The notes under the pieces are model-generated. The model saw nothing but the letters and a program-made list of their open reading frames with translations, was not told the origin of the DNA and did not search any database. From DATJPY01 sp035506135 (GTDB lineage Bacteria > Myxococcota_A > UBA9160 > PR03), in contig DATJPY010000006.1 in the NCBI GenBank assembly GCA_035506135.1, positions 34,614 through 98,613 on the forward strand: 64,000 bases of DNA. The letters are read 5' to 3'. Both the position numbers and the translations under genes were made by a program. Shown here piece after piece: positions 52,785 through 60,965 of the stretch (position 1 is the stretch's first letter; every line of letters begins with the position of its first letter).

Positions 52785-53087
52785 TCACGCCGCCGGCCGC
52801 CAGGGGGCGAGCCGGATGGCGTCCTCGGGGCACGCCTCCACGCAGAGCTGGCAGGCGTGGCAGTCCGCGGCGCGAACCGCGAAGGCCTGGCGGTTGCCGT
52901 GCGCCCAGGCCTTGAGCCGTCCGATCAGGGAGAGCGCGGAGCGCTCGGCCGGTCCGAGCGGCCGGATCTCGAAGACCGAGTACGGGCAGACCCGCACGCA
53001 ATCCTCCTTGGCCTCGCAGCGGTTGCGGTCGATCACGGGCGCCACGCGCCCCGACTGCTCCTGGCAGGTGTCGCGGCTCGAGCTCAC
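52785..53087 (-). CDS. Ferredoxin-like 4Fe-4S protein
   Basis: 100 residues from a GTG overlapping the hydrolase stop. 'CHACQLCVEACPEDAI' is a full CxxCxxCxxxCP cluster motif. The first motif is 'CEAKEDCVRVCPY', one Cys short of the standard pattern, so the protein may carry a 3Fe/4Fe or one reduced cluster, as in some 7Fe ferredoxins. No partner oxidoreductase is unambiguous; the P450 and Ddn-like genes nearby are candidates. Confidence 0.87.
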   Translation of the reverse strand: MSSSRDTCQEQSGRVAPVIDRNRCEAKEDCVRVCPYSVFEIRPLGPAERSALSLIGRLKAWAHGNRQAFAVRAADCHACQLCVEACPEDAIRLAPWRPAA

Positions 53088-53872
53088 TTCCGAACAACCT
53101 CCGGATGGGCGCGCAGGAAGTCCAGCACCACGCGCGCGAACGCGTCGGGCGCCTCGAAGTAGGTCGAGTGCCCGACGCCCGGCATCGGATGGAGGCGCGC
53201 ACCCGGGATGCGGGCCGCGAGATCCTCCATCACGGCGGGCGAGAAGAAGGCGTCGTCGCCGCCCGCGACGACGAGGGTCGGCGTGCGCCACTTCGCGAAC
53301 GCCTCCTCGCGCACCACCACCTCGAAGAGCCGGCCGGCCGTCGCGGCCGCGGTGCCGGGCGGGTTCAGCTCCGAGAGCTGCTGGTACAGGAAGGCGAGCT
53401 CCGGCTCCTCGCGGCGGAAGCGCGGGCCGAGCGCCATCTCCGCGACGCCGCGGGTGCGCACGCGCTCGGCGAGCGAGGGCAGCTCGCGCGCGAGGCGCTC
53501 GGTCAGGAAGCCGCCCGGCGTGCCGCACAGCACGAGCGCGCGCACGCGCTCGGGGTGGGCCAGGGCGAAGGGGAGACCCGTCCAGCCGCCCATCGACTGA
53601 CACACGAGTGCGACGTCTTCGATCCCGGCCGCGGCGAGGAGCGCCTCGAGGTCGGCGACGAAGTGGCTCGGGTGCGCGCGCTCAGGCAGGCAGAGGGAGC
53701 GCCCGAAGCCGCGGTGGTCGAAGGTGACGACGCGGTGCTCGCGCGCGAGCATCGGCACCTGCTGCCACCACGAGAGCGCGTTGCCGCCGGCGCCGTGCGC
53801 CAGCACCACCGCCGGCCCGTCGCCGTGGACCTCGTAGTGGAGGCTCGCGCCCTCGCGTTCGACCCGCGGCAT
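53084..53872 (-). CDS. Alpha/beta hydrolase
   Basis: 262 residues. 'VVLAHGAGGNALSWWQQVPMLAREHRVVTFDHRGFGRS' (oxyanion hole), nucleophile elbow 'CQSMGGW', acid in 'VVAGGDDAFFSP', and His in 'PGVGHSTYFEAPDAF'. Full triad of the haloalkane-dehalogenase/ring-cleavage hydrolase type; no specific substrate signature. Three bases after the Ddn-like gene and GTGA-coupled to the ferredoxin. Confidence 0.86.
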   Translation of the reverse strand: MPRVEREGASLHYEVHGDGPAVVLAHGAGGNALSWWQQVPMLAREHRVVTFDHRGFGRSLCLPERAHPSHFVADLEALLAAAGIEDVALVCQSMGGWTGLPFALAHPERVRALVLCGTPGGFLTERLARELPSLAERVRTRGVAEMALGPRFRREEPELAFLYQQLSELNPPGTAAATAGRLFEVVVREEAFAKWRTPTLVVAGGDDAFFSPAVMEDLAARIPGARLHPMPGVGHSTYFEAPDAFARVVLDFLRAHPEVVRK

Positions 53873-53875
53873 CGG

Positions 53876-54346
53876 TCAGCGCGGCGCGAGGATCACGACG
53901 GGGATGTTGCGATCGGTGCGCGCCTGGTAGTCGTCGTAGTCGCGGTACATGGCGACCAGGCGCGGCCAGAGTTTCGCCTTCTCCTCGTCGCTGGCGCGGC
54001 GCGCGCGCATGCGCCGCCGCGTGCTGCCGAGCTCGACCTCGACGTCCGGGTTCGCCTCGAGGTTCAGAAACCAGACGGGGTGCTGCGACATGCCGCCCTT
54101 CGAGGCGACGATCACCAGCTCGTCGCCGTCCTCGAGGTACAGGAGCGGTGCCGTGCGCGGCCGGCCGGACTTGCGCCCGATCGTGGTGAGCAGCAGCACC
54201 GGCGCGCCGCGGAGGAAGCGCCCACCGACGCGTCCGCCCGAGAGTCGGTACACCCACGTATTGGCGGCCGACATGGCGCGGATCAGCGGGCTGGCGATGC
54301 GCTCCTGGCGCGGGGTATAGGACGGGAGGCGGCGGCTCGTGGTCAT
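53876..54346 (-). CDS. Deazaflavin (F420)-dependent nitroreductase family protein (Ddn-like)
   Basis: 156 residues, split-barrel fold: 'GAPVLLLTTIGRKSGRPRTAPLLYLEDGDELVIVASKGGMSQHPVWFLNLEANPDVEVEL' is the diagnostic Ddn/F420-dependent quinone-reductase block, including the residues used for F420 binding. Together with two LLM proteins it suggests that the organism makes F420, but no F420-biosynthesis gene is in the window. First gene in its operon. Confidence 0.9.
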   Translation of the reverse strand: MTTSRRLPSYTPRQERIASPLIRAMSAANTWVYRLSGGRVGGRFLRGAPVLLLTTIGRKSGRPRTAPLLYLEDGDELVIVASKGGMSQHPVWFLNLEANPDVEVELGSTRRRMRARRASDEEKAKLWPRLVAMYRDYDDYQARTDRNIPVVILAPR

Positions 54347-54388
54347 GCGGGGAGCCTGCGCGAGTCGCGGGCCGGGCGCAAGCTCGGG

Positions 54389-54394
54389 TAGCCT
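54389..54394 (+). promoter_or_regulatory. -10-like hexamer TAGCCT, leaderless-type
   Basis: TAGCCT ends six bases before the P450 GTG at 54401. Confidence 0.35.
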
Positions 54395-54400
54395 GGGCCG

Positions 54401-55774
54401 GTGCAGTTGCCGGGCACGACACGGCTGCCGGCCGTCGACCCGTCTCCGCCGCGTGCGGCCGGGGCGCTGCCGTGGCTCGGATCGGGCCTCGCGCTGCTGC
54501 GCAACCCGACGGCATTCTTCGCCGCGGCCCGCCGTTCGCTCGGCGACACGTTCCTGGTCGACGCCTTCGACTGGCGTCTCTTCTGTGTGTTCTCGCCGCA
54601 GGGCGTGCAGAGGCTCTACGCCCTCCCCGAGCACCAGGCGAGCTTCGGGCTCGCCACCTTCAACCTGGTGTTCCGCGGCAAGGCGCCGCGCGAGCTGGTC
54701 GTCGGCCGCCGCAACCGGCCGCACGATCTCTTCGGGCGCCAGGAGGTGGAGGGCTACCTCGACCAGCTCGAGCGCGCCGTCGCGCTGCAGCTCGACGAGA
54801 TGGGGAGCGCGGGACGCTTCGAGACCTTCGCGTGGGCACGCCGGCTCGGTCACCGCCTCGGGCTCGCCTGCTGGGCTGGCGAGGAGGCGGCGAGTGCGGC
54901 GAACCTCGACCGCCTGATCCCGCTCCTCGACCGCCTCGATCCGTCGGAGTCGTTCGTGCGGCCGGCGCGGCGGTTCGTCTCGTGGGCCACGCAGCAGGCG
55001 CGCGAGCGCCGGGCACTCGCGGGCATCGAGGCGATCGTCGCCGAGATCCTCCGCGCGCGCGAGCGCGACGGCGTCGCGCGCGGCGACTTCCTCGACCAGA
55101 TCGCGCGCTCGTGGGACGACGTCGACGGCGCGGAGCGCGAGCGAAGCGAGCGCGGCCCTCGGGCTCGGGTGCGAGCCGAAGGCGAGCGCGTGCAGGGGAT
55201 CGCTCGCGACGTGGCGCTGATCCACCTCGGCGCGCAGTCGAACCTGTACGCGGCGCTCGCCTGGACGCTCGTCGACCTGCTGCAGCGCCCCGAGCACCTC
55301 GTGATCGTGCGCGCCGGCGACGACGAGCACCTCGAGCGCTGCGCCAACGAGTCGATCCGCCTGGCGCAGCGCTCGCTCACGCTGCGACAGGTGCTGCGAC
55401 CGCTCGAGCTCGACGACGGGAAGCAGGTCTACCGGCTCGCACCGGGCGTCCTGATCGCGACCATGCTCTCGGTGACCAATGCCACCGCGGCGCCCGGCCT
55501 CGACCGATTCGATCCGGCGCGCTGGGAGGGCAGGCGGCTCGCGAAGGCGGTGGAGCTGCCCGCGCGCGAGCTGGTCAGCACCTTCGGGCACGGACGCCAC
55601 GCGTGTCCGGCGCAGCGCTTCGCGATCTCGGCGATCCGCATCTCGGTGCGCCGGCTCCTCGAGCGCTACGAGCTCGAGCCGCGCTTCCGCGCCGCGGCTC
55701 CGCGCGCGCGCCAGCTCGGCGCCGTGGCGCGCGCCGAGCGCTCCTGCCCGGTCGCCTACCGCGCGCTGGACTAG
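54401..55774 (+). CDS. Cytochrome P450
   Basis: 457 residues from a GTG. Haem-binding 'FGHGRHACPAQRFA' with Cys ligand (A replaces the usual G), ExxR 'NESIRLAQRS' and the I-helix 'ALIHLGAQSNLYAALAW', where the common acid-alcohol pair is absent (S-N instead). The latter occurs in CYP51- or CYP7-like and other atypical P450s, so the oxygen chemistry may be unusual. A low-complexity, repeat-derived insert (residues about 243-265, 'ERERSERGPRARVRAEGERVQG') sits just before the I-helix. No membrane anchor. Redox partner may be the nearby ferredoxin. Confidence 0.9.
   Translation: MQLPGTTRLPAVDPSPPRAAGALPWLGSGLALLRNPTAFFAAARRSLGDTFLVDAFDWRLFCVFSPQGVQRLYALPEHQASFGLATFNLVFRGKAPRELVVGRRNRPHDLFGRQEVEGYLDQLERAVALQLDEMGSAGRFETFAWARRLGHRLGLACWAGEEAASAANLDRLIPLLDRLDPSESFVRPARRFVSWATQQARERRALAGIEAIVAEILRARERDGVARGDFLDQIARSWDDVDGAERERSERGPRARVRAEGERVQGIARDVALIHLGAQSNLYAALAWTLVDLLQRPEHLVIVRAGDDEHLERCANESIRLAQRSLTLRQVLRPLELDDGKQVYRLAPGVLIATMLSVTNATAAPGLDRFDPARWEGRRLAKAVELPARELVSTFGHGRHACPAQRFAISAIRISVRRLLERYELEPRFRAAAPRARQLGAVARAERSCPVAYRALD
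55128..55190 (+). repeat. Probable degenerate copy G of dispersed repeat, inside P450 gene
   Basis: Contains GCGA, then the mini-stem GCC-GAA-GGC (55175-55183), then GAGCG, the same layout as copies A-E but with the stem bases swapped. It adds about 20 residues to the P450 in frame. Confidence 0.5.
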
Positions 55775-55798
55775 CATCCGCCGCTCCGGAGGAGATCG

Positions 55799-57010
55799 GT
55801 GCGCAAGGCCGCCCTCGCCTTCATCTTCGTCACGGTGGCGCTCGACATGCTGGCGCTCGGAATCACGGCGCCAGTGCTGCCGAAGCTGGTGCTCGGCTTC
55901 GAGGGCGGCGACAGCGCGAGCGCAGCGGCGATCTTCGGCGTGTTCGGGACCGTCTTCGCGGCGATGCAGTTCCTGTTCGCGCCCGCGCTCGGCGCCCTCT
56001 CCGACCGCTTCGGGCGGCGGCCGGTCGTGCTGCTCTCGAACCTCGGCCTCGGGCTCGACTACGTCTTCATGGCGGTGGCGCCGACGGTCCGCTGGCTCTT
56101 CGTAGGCCGCGTGATCTCGGGCATCTGCTCGGCGAGCATCAGCATCCCGAGCGCCTACATCGCCGACGTGACGCCCCCCGAGCGACGCGCCGCCGGCTAC
56201 GGCCTGCTCTCCGCCGCCTTCGGGCTCGGGTTCGTGATCGGGCCCGCGGTGGGAGGACTCCTCGGCAGCGTGAGCGCGCGCCTGCCCTTCTGGGTCTGCG
56301 CGGGGCTCAGCCTCGCGAACTTCAGCTACGGGCTCCTCGTGCTGCCCGAGTCGCTGCCCGTCGAGCGGCGCGCCGCCTTCGACTGGCGCCGCGCGAACCC
56401 GGTCGGCGCCCTCGCCCTCCTGCGCGAGCACGCGCAGGTGCTCGGCCTCGCCGCCGTGATCTTCCTGGCCGCCGTGGCGCACGAGGTGCAGCCCAGCATG
56501 TGGGTCCTCTACACCGACTATCGATACCACTGGGACGACCGCACCGTCGGGCTGACGCTGGCCGCCGTCGGGATCGGGAGCGCGCTGGTGGGAGCCGGTC
56601 TCGTGCGCGCCGTGGTGGCGCGCCTCGGCGAGCGCCGCACCCTGCTGCTCGGACTGGCCTGCGGCGCGACCGGCTTCGCGATCTACGGGATGGCGTCGGA
56701 AGGCTGGATGTTCTTTGCGGGCCTTCCGATCGTGTCGCTCTGGGGCCTCTCGGGACCGTCGGCACAGTCGCTGATCACGCAGCGGATGGATCCCTCCGAG
56801 CAGGGACGGCTGCAGGGCGCCATCGCGGGCCTCCAGGGCGTCGCGCACATGATCGGCCCGGGCCTCTTCACGGCGAGCTTCGCCGCCTTCGTCGGGCCGC
56901 GCTTCGACTGGAAGCTCCCGGGCGCCCCCTTCCTGCTCGCCGCGGCGCTGCTCGTCGCCTCGCTGGCGCAGGCCTGGCGCGCGACCCGCGGCGCGGCCGC
57001 AGTCGCCTAG
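55799..57010 (+). CDS. MFS drug/solute efflux transporter (TetA-like)
   Basis: 403 residues, twelve membrane helices. 'PALGALSDRFGRRPVVLLSNLGLGLDYVFMA' is the MFS motif A with the DHA1/TetA-type loop, and 'GYGLLSAAFGLGFVIGPAVGGLLG' is motif C, typical of antiporters. GAGGAG lies five bases before the GTG. Possible export of a product of the adjacent P450, by proximity only. It overlaps the convergent PH/Coa1-like gene by four bases. Confidence 0.88.
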   Translation: MRKAALAFIFVTVALDMLALGITAPVLPKLVLGFEGGDSASAAAIFGVFGTVFAAMQFLFAPALGALSDRFGRRPVVLLSNLGLGLDYVFMAVAPTVRWLFVGRVISGICSASISIPSAYIADVTPPERRAAGYGLLSAAFGLGFVIGPAVGGLLGSVSARLPFWVCAGLSLANFSYGLLVLPESLPVERRAAFDWRRANPVGALALLREHAQVLGLAAVIFLAAVAHEVQPSMWVLYTDYRYHWDDRTVGLTLAAVGIGSALVGAGLVRAVVARLGERRTLLLGLACGATGFAIYGMASEGWMFFAGLPIVSLWGLSGPSAQSLITQRMDPSEQGRLQGAIAGLQGVAHMIGPGLFTASFAAFVGPRFDWKLPGAPFLLAAALLVASLAQAWRATRGAAAVA

Positions 57011-57876
57011 GGCGGCGCCGCGACGTCGATCGCCTCGCCGTGTCCCGGCACGCGCGCGCGGAGCACCGCGATCGTCCACGCCCCCTCGTCCTCTCGCAGC
57101 TCGGCGTGCACCTTCGCCGCCCCTCGCGGCCCCACGAGGTCGAACTCGAAGCGCGCGGTCCCGTTGGCGCCGCGCGTGCGGATGCTCCCGTCGACGAGCC
57201 AGCCCTCGCGCATCGGCTCGCCGATCGCGTCCGCCAGCGCGCGGCTCGCACGCGCCTGCGCGAGCGCGGTGCGATACGCCGGACTCGAGCGCATCACGTA
57301 CTCCCCGATCGCGACGAACGCCGCGAGCGCGAGCACGAGGAGGCCCGCGTTGCGCCCGAGGCGCCAGAAGCCGCTCTGGGATGGAGCGATCGGTGCCGGC
57401 GGCGCCGCGGCGCGGACCGCGTCGACGCGGGCCGCGAGCTCGGCCACGAGCGGATGCGGCGCGAAGCCGCGCAGCCAGCGCAGCGGCGGGATGAACACGA
57501 TCCGCGCGCCGAGCGGACCCGGAGCGCGCAGATCGAGGAAGATCCGCTCGGGATTCGAGAACCGCGTGCCCGACACGCGAGAGACGTCGCTGAGCGGTAC
57601 GCGCAGCGTGCGGCGCAGCCCGACGACATCGAGGGCGTCGCCGACCAGGCGCACCCTCTGGATGCGCCCGAACACCACGCCGCACAGCACCGCGATACCG
57701 AGGCCGCCGGCTCCGAGCAGCACGGCGAGCCCGCGCGCCTCGGGATTGGAGCGTATCGCCATCGCGGTCACGCCCGACCAGAGCAGCACCGCGAACGGGA
57801 GCACGAGCTTGTACACGAGCGTGGCGCGCGACGAGAGATCCCGCGGCTCGGCCTCCGGGACCGGCGCGTTCGTCAC
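57007..57876 (-). CDS. PH-like membrane protein with C-terminal Coa1-like domain
   Basis: 289 residues from a GTG overlapping the acyltransferase stop. The N-terminal half has two membrane helices ('YKLVLPFAVLLWSGVTAMAI', 'GLAVLLGAGGLGIAVLCGVVFG') and a PH-like segment ('VRLVGDALDVVGLRRTLRVPLSDVSRVSGTRF'). A third helix ('LLVLALAAFVAIGEYVM') precedes a C-terminal domain: 'AYRTALAQARASRALADAIGEPMREGWLVDGSIRTRG... VGPRGAAKVHAELREDEGAWTIAVL'. This resembles the Coa1/Tim21-like fold. Function unknown. Confidence 0.75.
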   Translation of the reverse strand: MTNAPVPEAEPRDLSSRATLVYKLVLPFAVLLWSGVTAMAIRSNPEARGLAVLLGAGGLGIAVLCGVVFGRIQRVRLVGDALDVVGLRRTLRVPLSDVSRVSGTRFSNPERIFLDLRAPGPLGARIVFIPPLRWLRGFAPHPLVAELAARVDAVRAAAPPAPIAPSQSGFWRLGRNAGLLVLALAAFVAIGEYVMRSSPAYRTALAQARASRALADAIGEPMREGWLVDGSIRTRGANGTARFEFDLVGPRGAAKVHAELREDEGAWTIAVLRARVPGHGEAIDVAAPP

Positions 57877-59321
57877 GATTCGAGCGGAGCCCGCGGCTTT
57901 CCGCGCCCGGCGGCGCGGCGCGCCAGCTCGAGCAGCGCGGCGAAGGACTCGCGCGTGCCGGCGACGAACTCGTCGAGGTCGGGCACCACGTCGTAGTCGG
58001 CGTTGAAGCCCCAGAAGATGCGGCCCGCATAGGAGAGCAGCGCGATGCCGAGCCCCAGGTTGTCCATCAGCGGCACGTGCGGGTAGACCTCGGTCATGCG
58101 CGCGCCCGCCATGAACATCGGCACCTGCGGGCCCGGCACGTTGGTCACCACCAGGTTGAAGGGCAGGAGCCGCGTCGCGTTGCGCGCGCCGAGCGCCAGC
58201 AGGTTCGACGGCGTCCACTCGGCGACCTGCGTCAGCACCTCGGCACCGACCGCGGAGCGCGAGTCCTTGAGCTCTGCGGTCCGCTCGGCGATCCGCTCGA
58301 GCTGGAGCCTCGGATCGGGTTCGTCGATCGGCAGCGGCACCACCCATGCCGAGACGCGGTTGCCGAGCGCGCCGCTCTCGTCGGCGGAGCGCACCGAGAC
58401 GGGCGCCATCACGCGGAAGTCGAGGTCGCGGGTCGAGACGCCGCGCCGCTCGAGGAAGCGGCGCACCGCGCCGGTGACGGTCGTCAGCACCACATCGTTC
58501 AGCGAGCCGCCGAGCGCCTTGCGCACGGTCTTGACCTCGGCGATCTCCATCGGCATCCAGTCGACGCGGCGATGCGGACCGATCGGGCGGTTCAGCGGCG
58601 TGTGCGACGCCGAGCGCAGGGTGGCGCCGAGCGTCTCGGCCACCGCGCGCAGCCGCACCGAGAGCTCGCGACGCGTATCGCGCGCCTCGCTCGCGAAGCC
58701 GCGCAGGTCGCGCACCGCGGCGAGCGGGAGGCGCGTGCGGCGCAGCAGCTCGTGGCGCAGCAGCTCGAGGCCCGAGGGCGGAGGGCGCGGCATGAAGCGC
58801 GGCGCCTCGGGCGCGCTCTGCTCGGGCGAGAGGCTCATCAGGACGCGCATCAGGTCGACGCCCGAGATGCCGTCCACCATGCAGTGGTGCACCTTCGAGA
58901 TCAGAGCGAAGCGGTCCTTCTCGAGCCCCTCGACGATCCAGATCTCCCAGAGCGGGCGCTCGCGGTCGAGGTGCTGCGCGCACACGCGGGCCGACAGCCG
59001 CTTCAGCTCGGCCTCGCCCCCCGGCCGCGGCAGGCTGGTGTGGCGCACGTGGTAGTCGAGGTTGAAGCGGTCGTCGTCCACCCACACGGCGCGGCCCTCG
59101 ATCGGCACCCAGGCGAGCTTCTGCCGGTAGCGCGGGATCTGCGGGAGCGACGCTCCCACGAGTGCCTTGATCGCGTCCGCATCGATGCCGCCGTCGGGCC
59201 GCCGCAGCGGTCCCGCCTCGAACACCTGGGTCGACGCCACGTGCATGTAGGCGTTCGGCTTCTCGAGGATCAGGAACGAGTTGTCGAGGGCGGTGAGGCG
59301 GTCGTAGGCGTAGTGGGGCAT
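57873..59321 (-). CDS. Wax ester synthase/diacylglycerol acyltransferase (WS/DGAT)
   Basis: 482 residues. The catalytic 'HHCMVDGISGVDLM' (HHxxxDG), 'PLWEIWIVEGLE', 'GSLNDVVLTTVTGA' (second-domain ND motif) and 'VVTNVPGPQVPMFMAG' are all present. Makes wax esters or triacylglycerol storage lipid from acyl-CoA and an alcohol or diacylglycerol. GGAGG precedes the ATG. It follows the mau-associated cytochrome with an 80-base gap, so a functional link is uncertain. Confidence 0.95.
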   Translation of the reverse strand: MPHYAYDRLTALDNSFLILEKPNAYMHVASTQVFEAGPLRRPDGGIDADAIKALVGASLPQIPRYRQKLAWVPIEGRAVWVDDDRFNLDYHVRHTSLPRPGGEAELKRLSARVCAQHLDRERPLWEIWIVEGLEKDRFALISKVHHCMVDGISGVDLMRVLMSLSPEQSAPEAPRFMPRPPPSGLELLRHELLRRTRLPLAAVRDLRGFASEARDTRRELSVRLRAVAETLGATLRSASHTPLNRPIGPHRRVDWMPMEIAEVKTVRKALGGSLNDVVLTTVTGAVRRFLERRGVSTRDLDFRVMAPVSVRSADESGALGNRVSAWVVPLPIDEPDPRLQLERIAERTAELKDSRSAVGAEVLTQVAEWTPSNLLALGARNATRLLPFNLVVTNVPGPQVPMFMAGARMTEVYPHVPLMDNLGLGIALLSYAGRIFWGFNADYDVVPDLDEFVAGTRESFAALLELARRAAGRGKPRAPLES

Positions 59322-59401
59322 CGGGACCTCCACCGGGTCGGCCGGCCGCTCCCAACGGTACGCCGGATCGGGTCGCGGCGCCCGGAGACCACGCCGCGCG
59401 C

Positions 59402-59815
59402 TCAGCGCGACGCCTCGATGCGCGCGAGCAGCTCCGCGCGCAGCTTCGCGATGTCGACGGGTCGCTCGGCGCGGTAGCGCGCGACCTCGTCGGCGCGATA
59501 CGGCGCGAACTCCGGCGGGATCTCGGCCGCGCTGAAGCGCAACAGCATCCAGTCGAGCAGCGCGGCCAGGGCCGCGTCGTCGAGCGTCGACTGCGCCGCG
59601 CCGGGCACCTGCACCAGATAGGCGCGGCCGCCGGGCACGCGCAGGAAGCGGCCCATCTGACCGACCAGGGAGGGGACGCGCCCGGGCGCTCCACTGCCGT
59701 CGGCGCGGTGGCAGCCCATGCATTGGAGGACGTAGTCCTGCTCGGGCGGCGCCGCGGCCGCGCTCGCCGCGCCGAGCGCGAGCCCGAGCGCGAGGACGCG
59801 CGCGCCGGATCCCAC
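59402..59815 (-). CDS. Exported monohaem c-type cytochrome
   Basis: 137 residues from a GTG, after a signal peptide ('VLALGLALGAASAAAAPP'). One 'CMGCH' haem motif near residue 32, with 'GRVPSLVGQMGRFLRVPGGRAYLVQVPGAAQSTLDDAALAALLDWMLLRF', typical of small class I cytochromes. It is not MauG, which is a dihaem peroxidase-like protein about three times longer. It starts two bases after mauA, so it probably carries electrons from methylamine dehydrogenase in place of amicyanin. Confidence 0.88.
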   Translation of the reverse strand: MGSGARVLALGLALGAASAAAAPPEQDYVLQCMGCHRADGSGAPGRVPSLVGQMGRFLRVPGGRAYLVQVPGAAQSTLDDAALAALLDWMLLRFSAAEIPPEFAPYRADEVARYRAERPVDIAKLRAELLARIEASR

Positions 59816-59817
59816 GC

Positions 59818-60348
59818 TCAGCTCTCGAGGGCGACGCCCAGCACGATCGCCGTCGAGCAGTTGTAGACCGTGCTCTCCGCCGCGAGGCACCAGTTGATGT
59901 CGTTGCTCTTCTGCGGGAAGTAGGCCGGGCGATCGCCCTCGTTGCGGCTGCAGACGCAGCGCCCGCAGAAGTCCTTCCCGCAGCAGTCGTTGTACGAGAT
60001 GATGTACTGCTTGCCGTCGGCCGGATTGCGGCAGGTGCCGATCCAGGTGATGGGCGCCATCTGCGTGCCCGGCGGACACGCGCTCTGGCTGCCGCCGCAG
60101 CAGCTGCAGAGGAAGCCGTCGATCGCGCAGTGGCGCCAGTACTGGCAGCTCGCAGGGTCGCCGGCCTCGCCCGCGATGCCGTCGTTCGGCGCCGTCGTCT
60201 GCGCCGCTGCCGGGCGCGACACCGGGAGCAGCGGAAGGGCGGCGCCGCCGGCCAGCGCGACGCCGAGCCGGGCGAGGAAGCCGCGCCGCGACAGGCGCCG
60301 GGCCAGGTCGCGCGCCGAGCCCTCCGTCCATCGATCGATCCAGCTCAT
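59818..60348 (-). CDS. mauA: Methylamine dehydrogenase light chain (TTQ subunit)
   Basis: 176 residues. The twin-arginine signal 'SRRGFLARLGVALAGGAALPLL' is as expected for this subunit. The Cys-rich mature part matches the family: 'CQYWRHCAIDGFLCSCCGGS', Trp102 in 'TWIGTC' and Trp153 in 'SNDINWC', 51 residues apart as are the tryptophans that crosslink to tryptophan tryptophylquinone in Paracoccus (57 and 108). The catalytic-type Asp77 and Asp121 are also conserved. Oxidises methylamine to formaldehyde and ammonia in the periplasm. Confidence 0.96.
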   Translation of the reverse strand: MSWIDRWTEGSARDLARRLSRRGFLARLGVALAGGAALPLLPVSRPAAAQTTAPNDGIAGEAGDPASCQYWRHCAIDGFLCSCCGGSQSACPPGTQMAPITWIGTCRNPADGKQYIISYNDCCGKDFCGRCVCSRNEGDRPAYFPQKSNDINWCLAAESTVYNCSTAIVLGVALES

Positions 60349-60965
60349 CCGACACCTCGAAGCGTACGCTCGCGGCCCGCGGCGACGTAGTCCTGGATCG
60401 ATGCGACCCCGCGCGCCTGCGCCTCGAACAGGCTCTCCAGGTGCTCGCGGGTGTTGACGAGTCCCTTCGCGCGGACGATCCCCAAGGCGTCGATCAGCAC
60501 CGCGTGCGGCAGCTTCGCCACCTGATGCGCCAGCCCGAGCTCGGTCGACACCAGGTAGGGAAACGCGCGCAGGCCGTGCTCCTCGGCGAAGCGGCGCTGC
60601 GCCTCGAGGGGTCCGTCGCTCGCCAGCACCACGCGGAGCCGCGGCCCCTCCTGCACGGCGATCGACCGGACGACCGGGAGGAGCGCCTTGCAGACGGGGC
60701 AGTCCGGCGAGACGAACAGCAGGAGCGTGCTCGCGCCCGAGTCGTCCGCCGATCCGAGCTCGACGGTGCGCCCGAACAGGTCCTCGCCGACGAAGCGCGG
60801 CGCCGGCTCGCCGACCCGCGGACCGCCGCCCGTCATCAGCGCTCCGGCGGGCGCCACGCGCTCGTGCAGGACGCCGATCTGCCGCACCAGCGCGAGCACC
60901 ACGGCCGCGAGCGCGATCACCGCCACCCAGAGCAGCACGTTCGACACGACGAGCGCGTCCGTCAC
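60345..60965 (-). CDS. mauD: Methylamine utilisation protein MauD (thioredoxin-like)
   Basis: 206 residues from a GTG, with an N-terminal membrane anchor ('VVSNVLLWVAVIALAAVVLALV') and a thioredoxin-like domain with 'FVSPDCPVCKALLPVV' (CPxC). It forms the disulphides of the light chain in the periplasm. It overlaps mauA and mauE by four bases each. Confidence 0.94.
   Translation of the reverse strand: MTDALVVSNVLLWVAVIALAAVVLALVRQIGVLHERVAPAGALMTGGGPRVGEPAPRFVGEDLFGRTVELGSADDSGASTLLLFVSPDCPVCKALLPVVRSIAVQEGPRLRVVLASDGPLEAQRRFAEEHGLRAFPYLVSTELGLAHQVAKLPHAVLIDALGIVRAKGLVNTREHLESLFEAQARGVASIQDYVAAGRERTLRGVG

Noticed and set aside
34782..58030. Very long open frames (over 1,000 codons) opposite or out of phase with recognised genes
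   Set aside because: They are arginine- and alanine-rich, carry no domain motifs and overlap genes with complete conserved motifs; high-GC DNA produces few stops.
59402..59815. MauG
   Set aside because: Only one CxxCH and 137 residues; MauG is a much longer dihaem protein.
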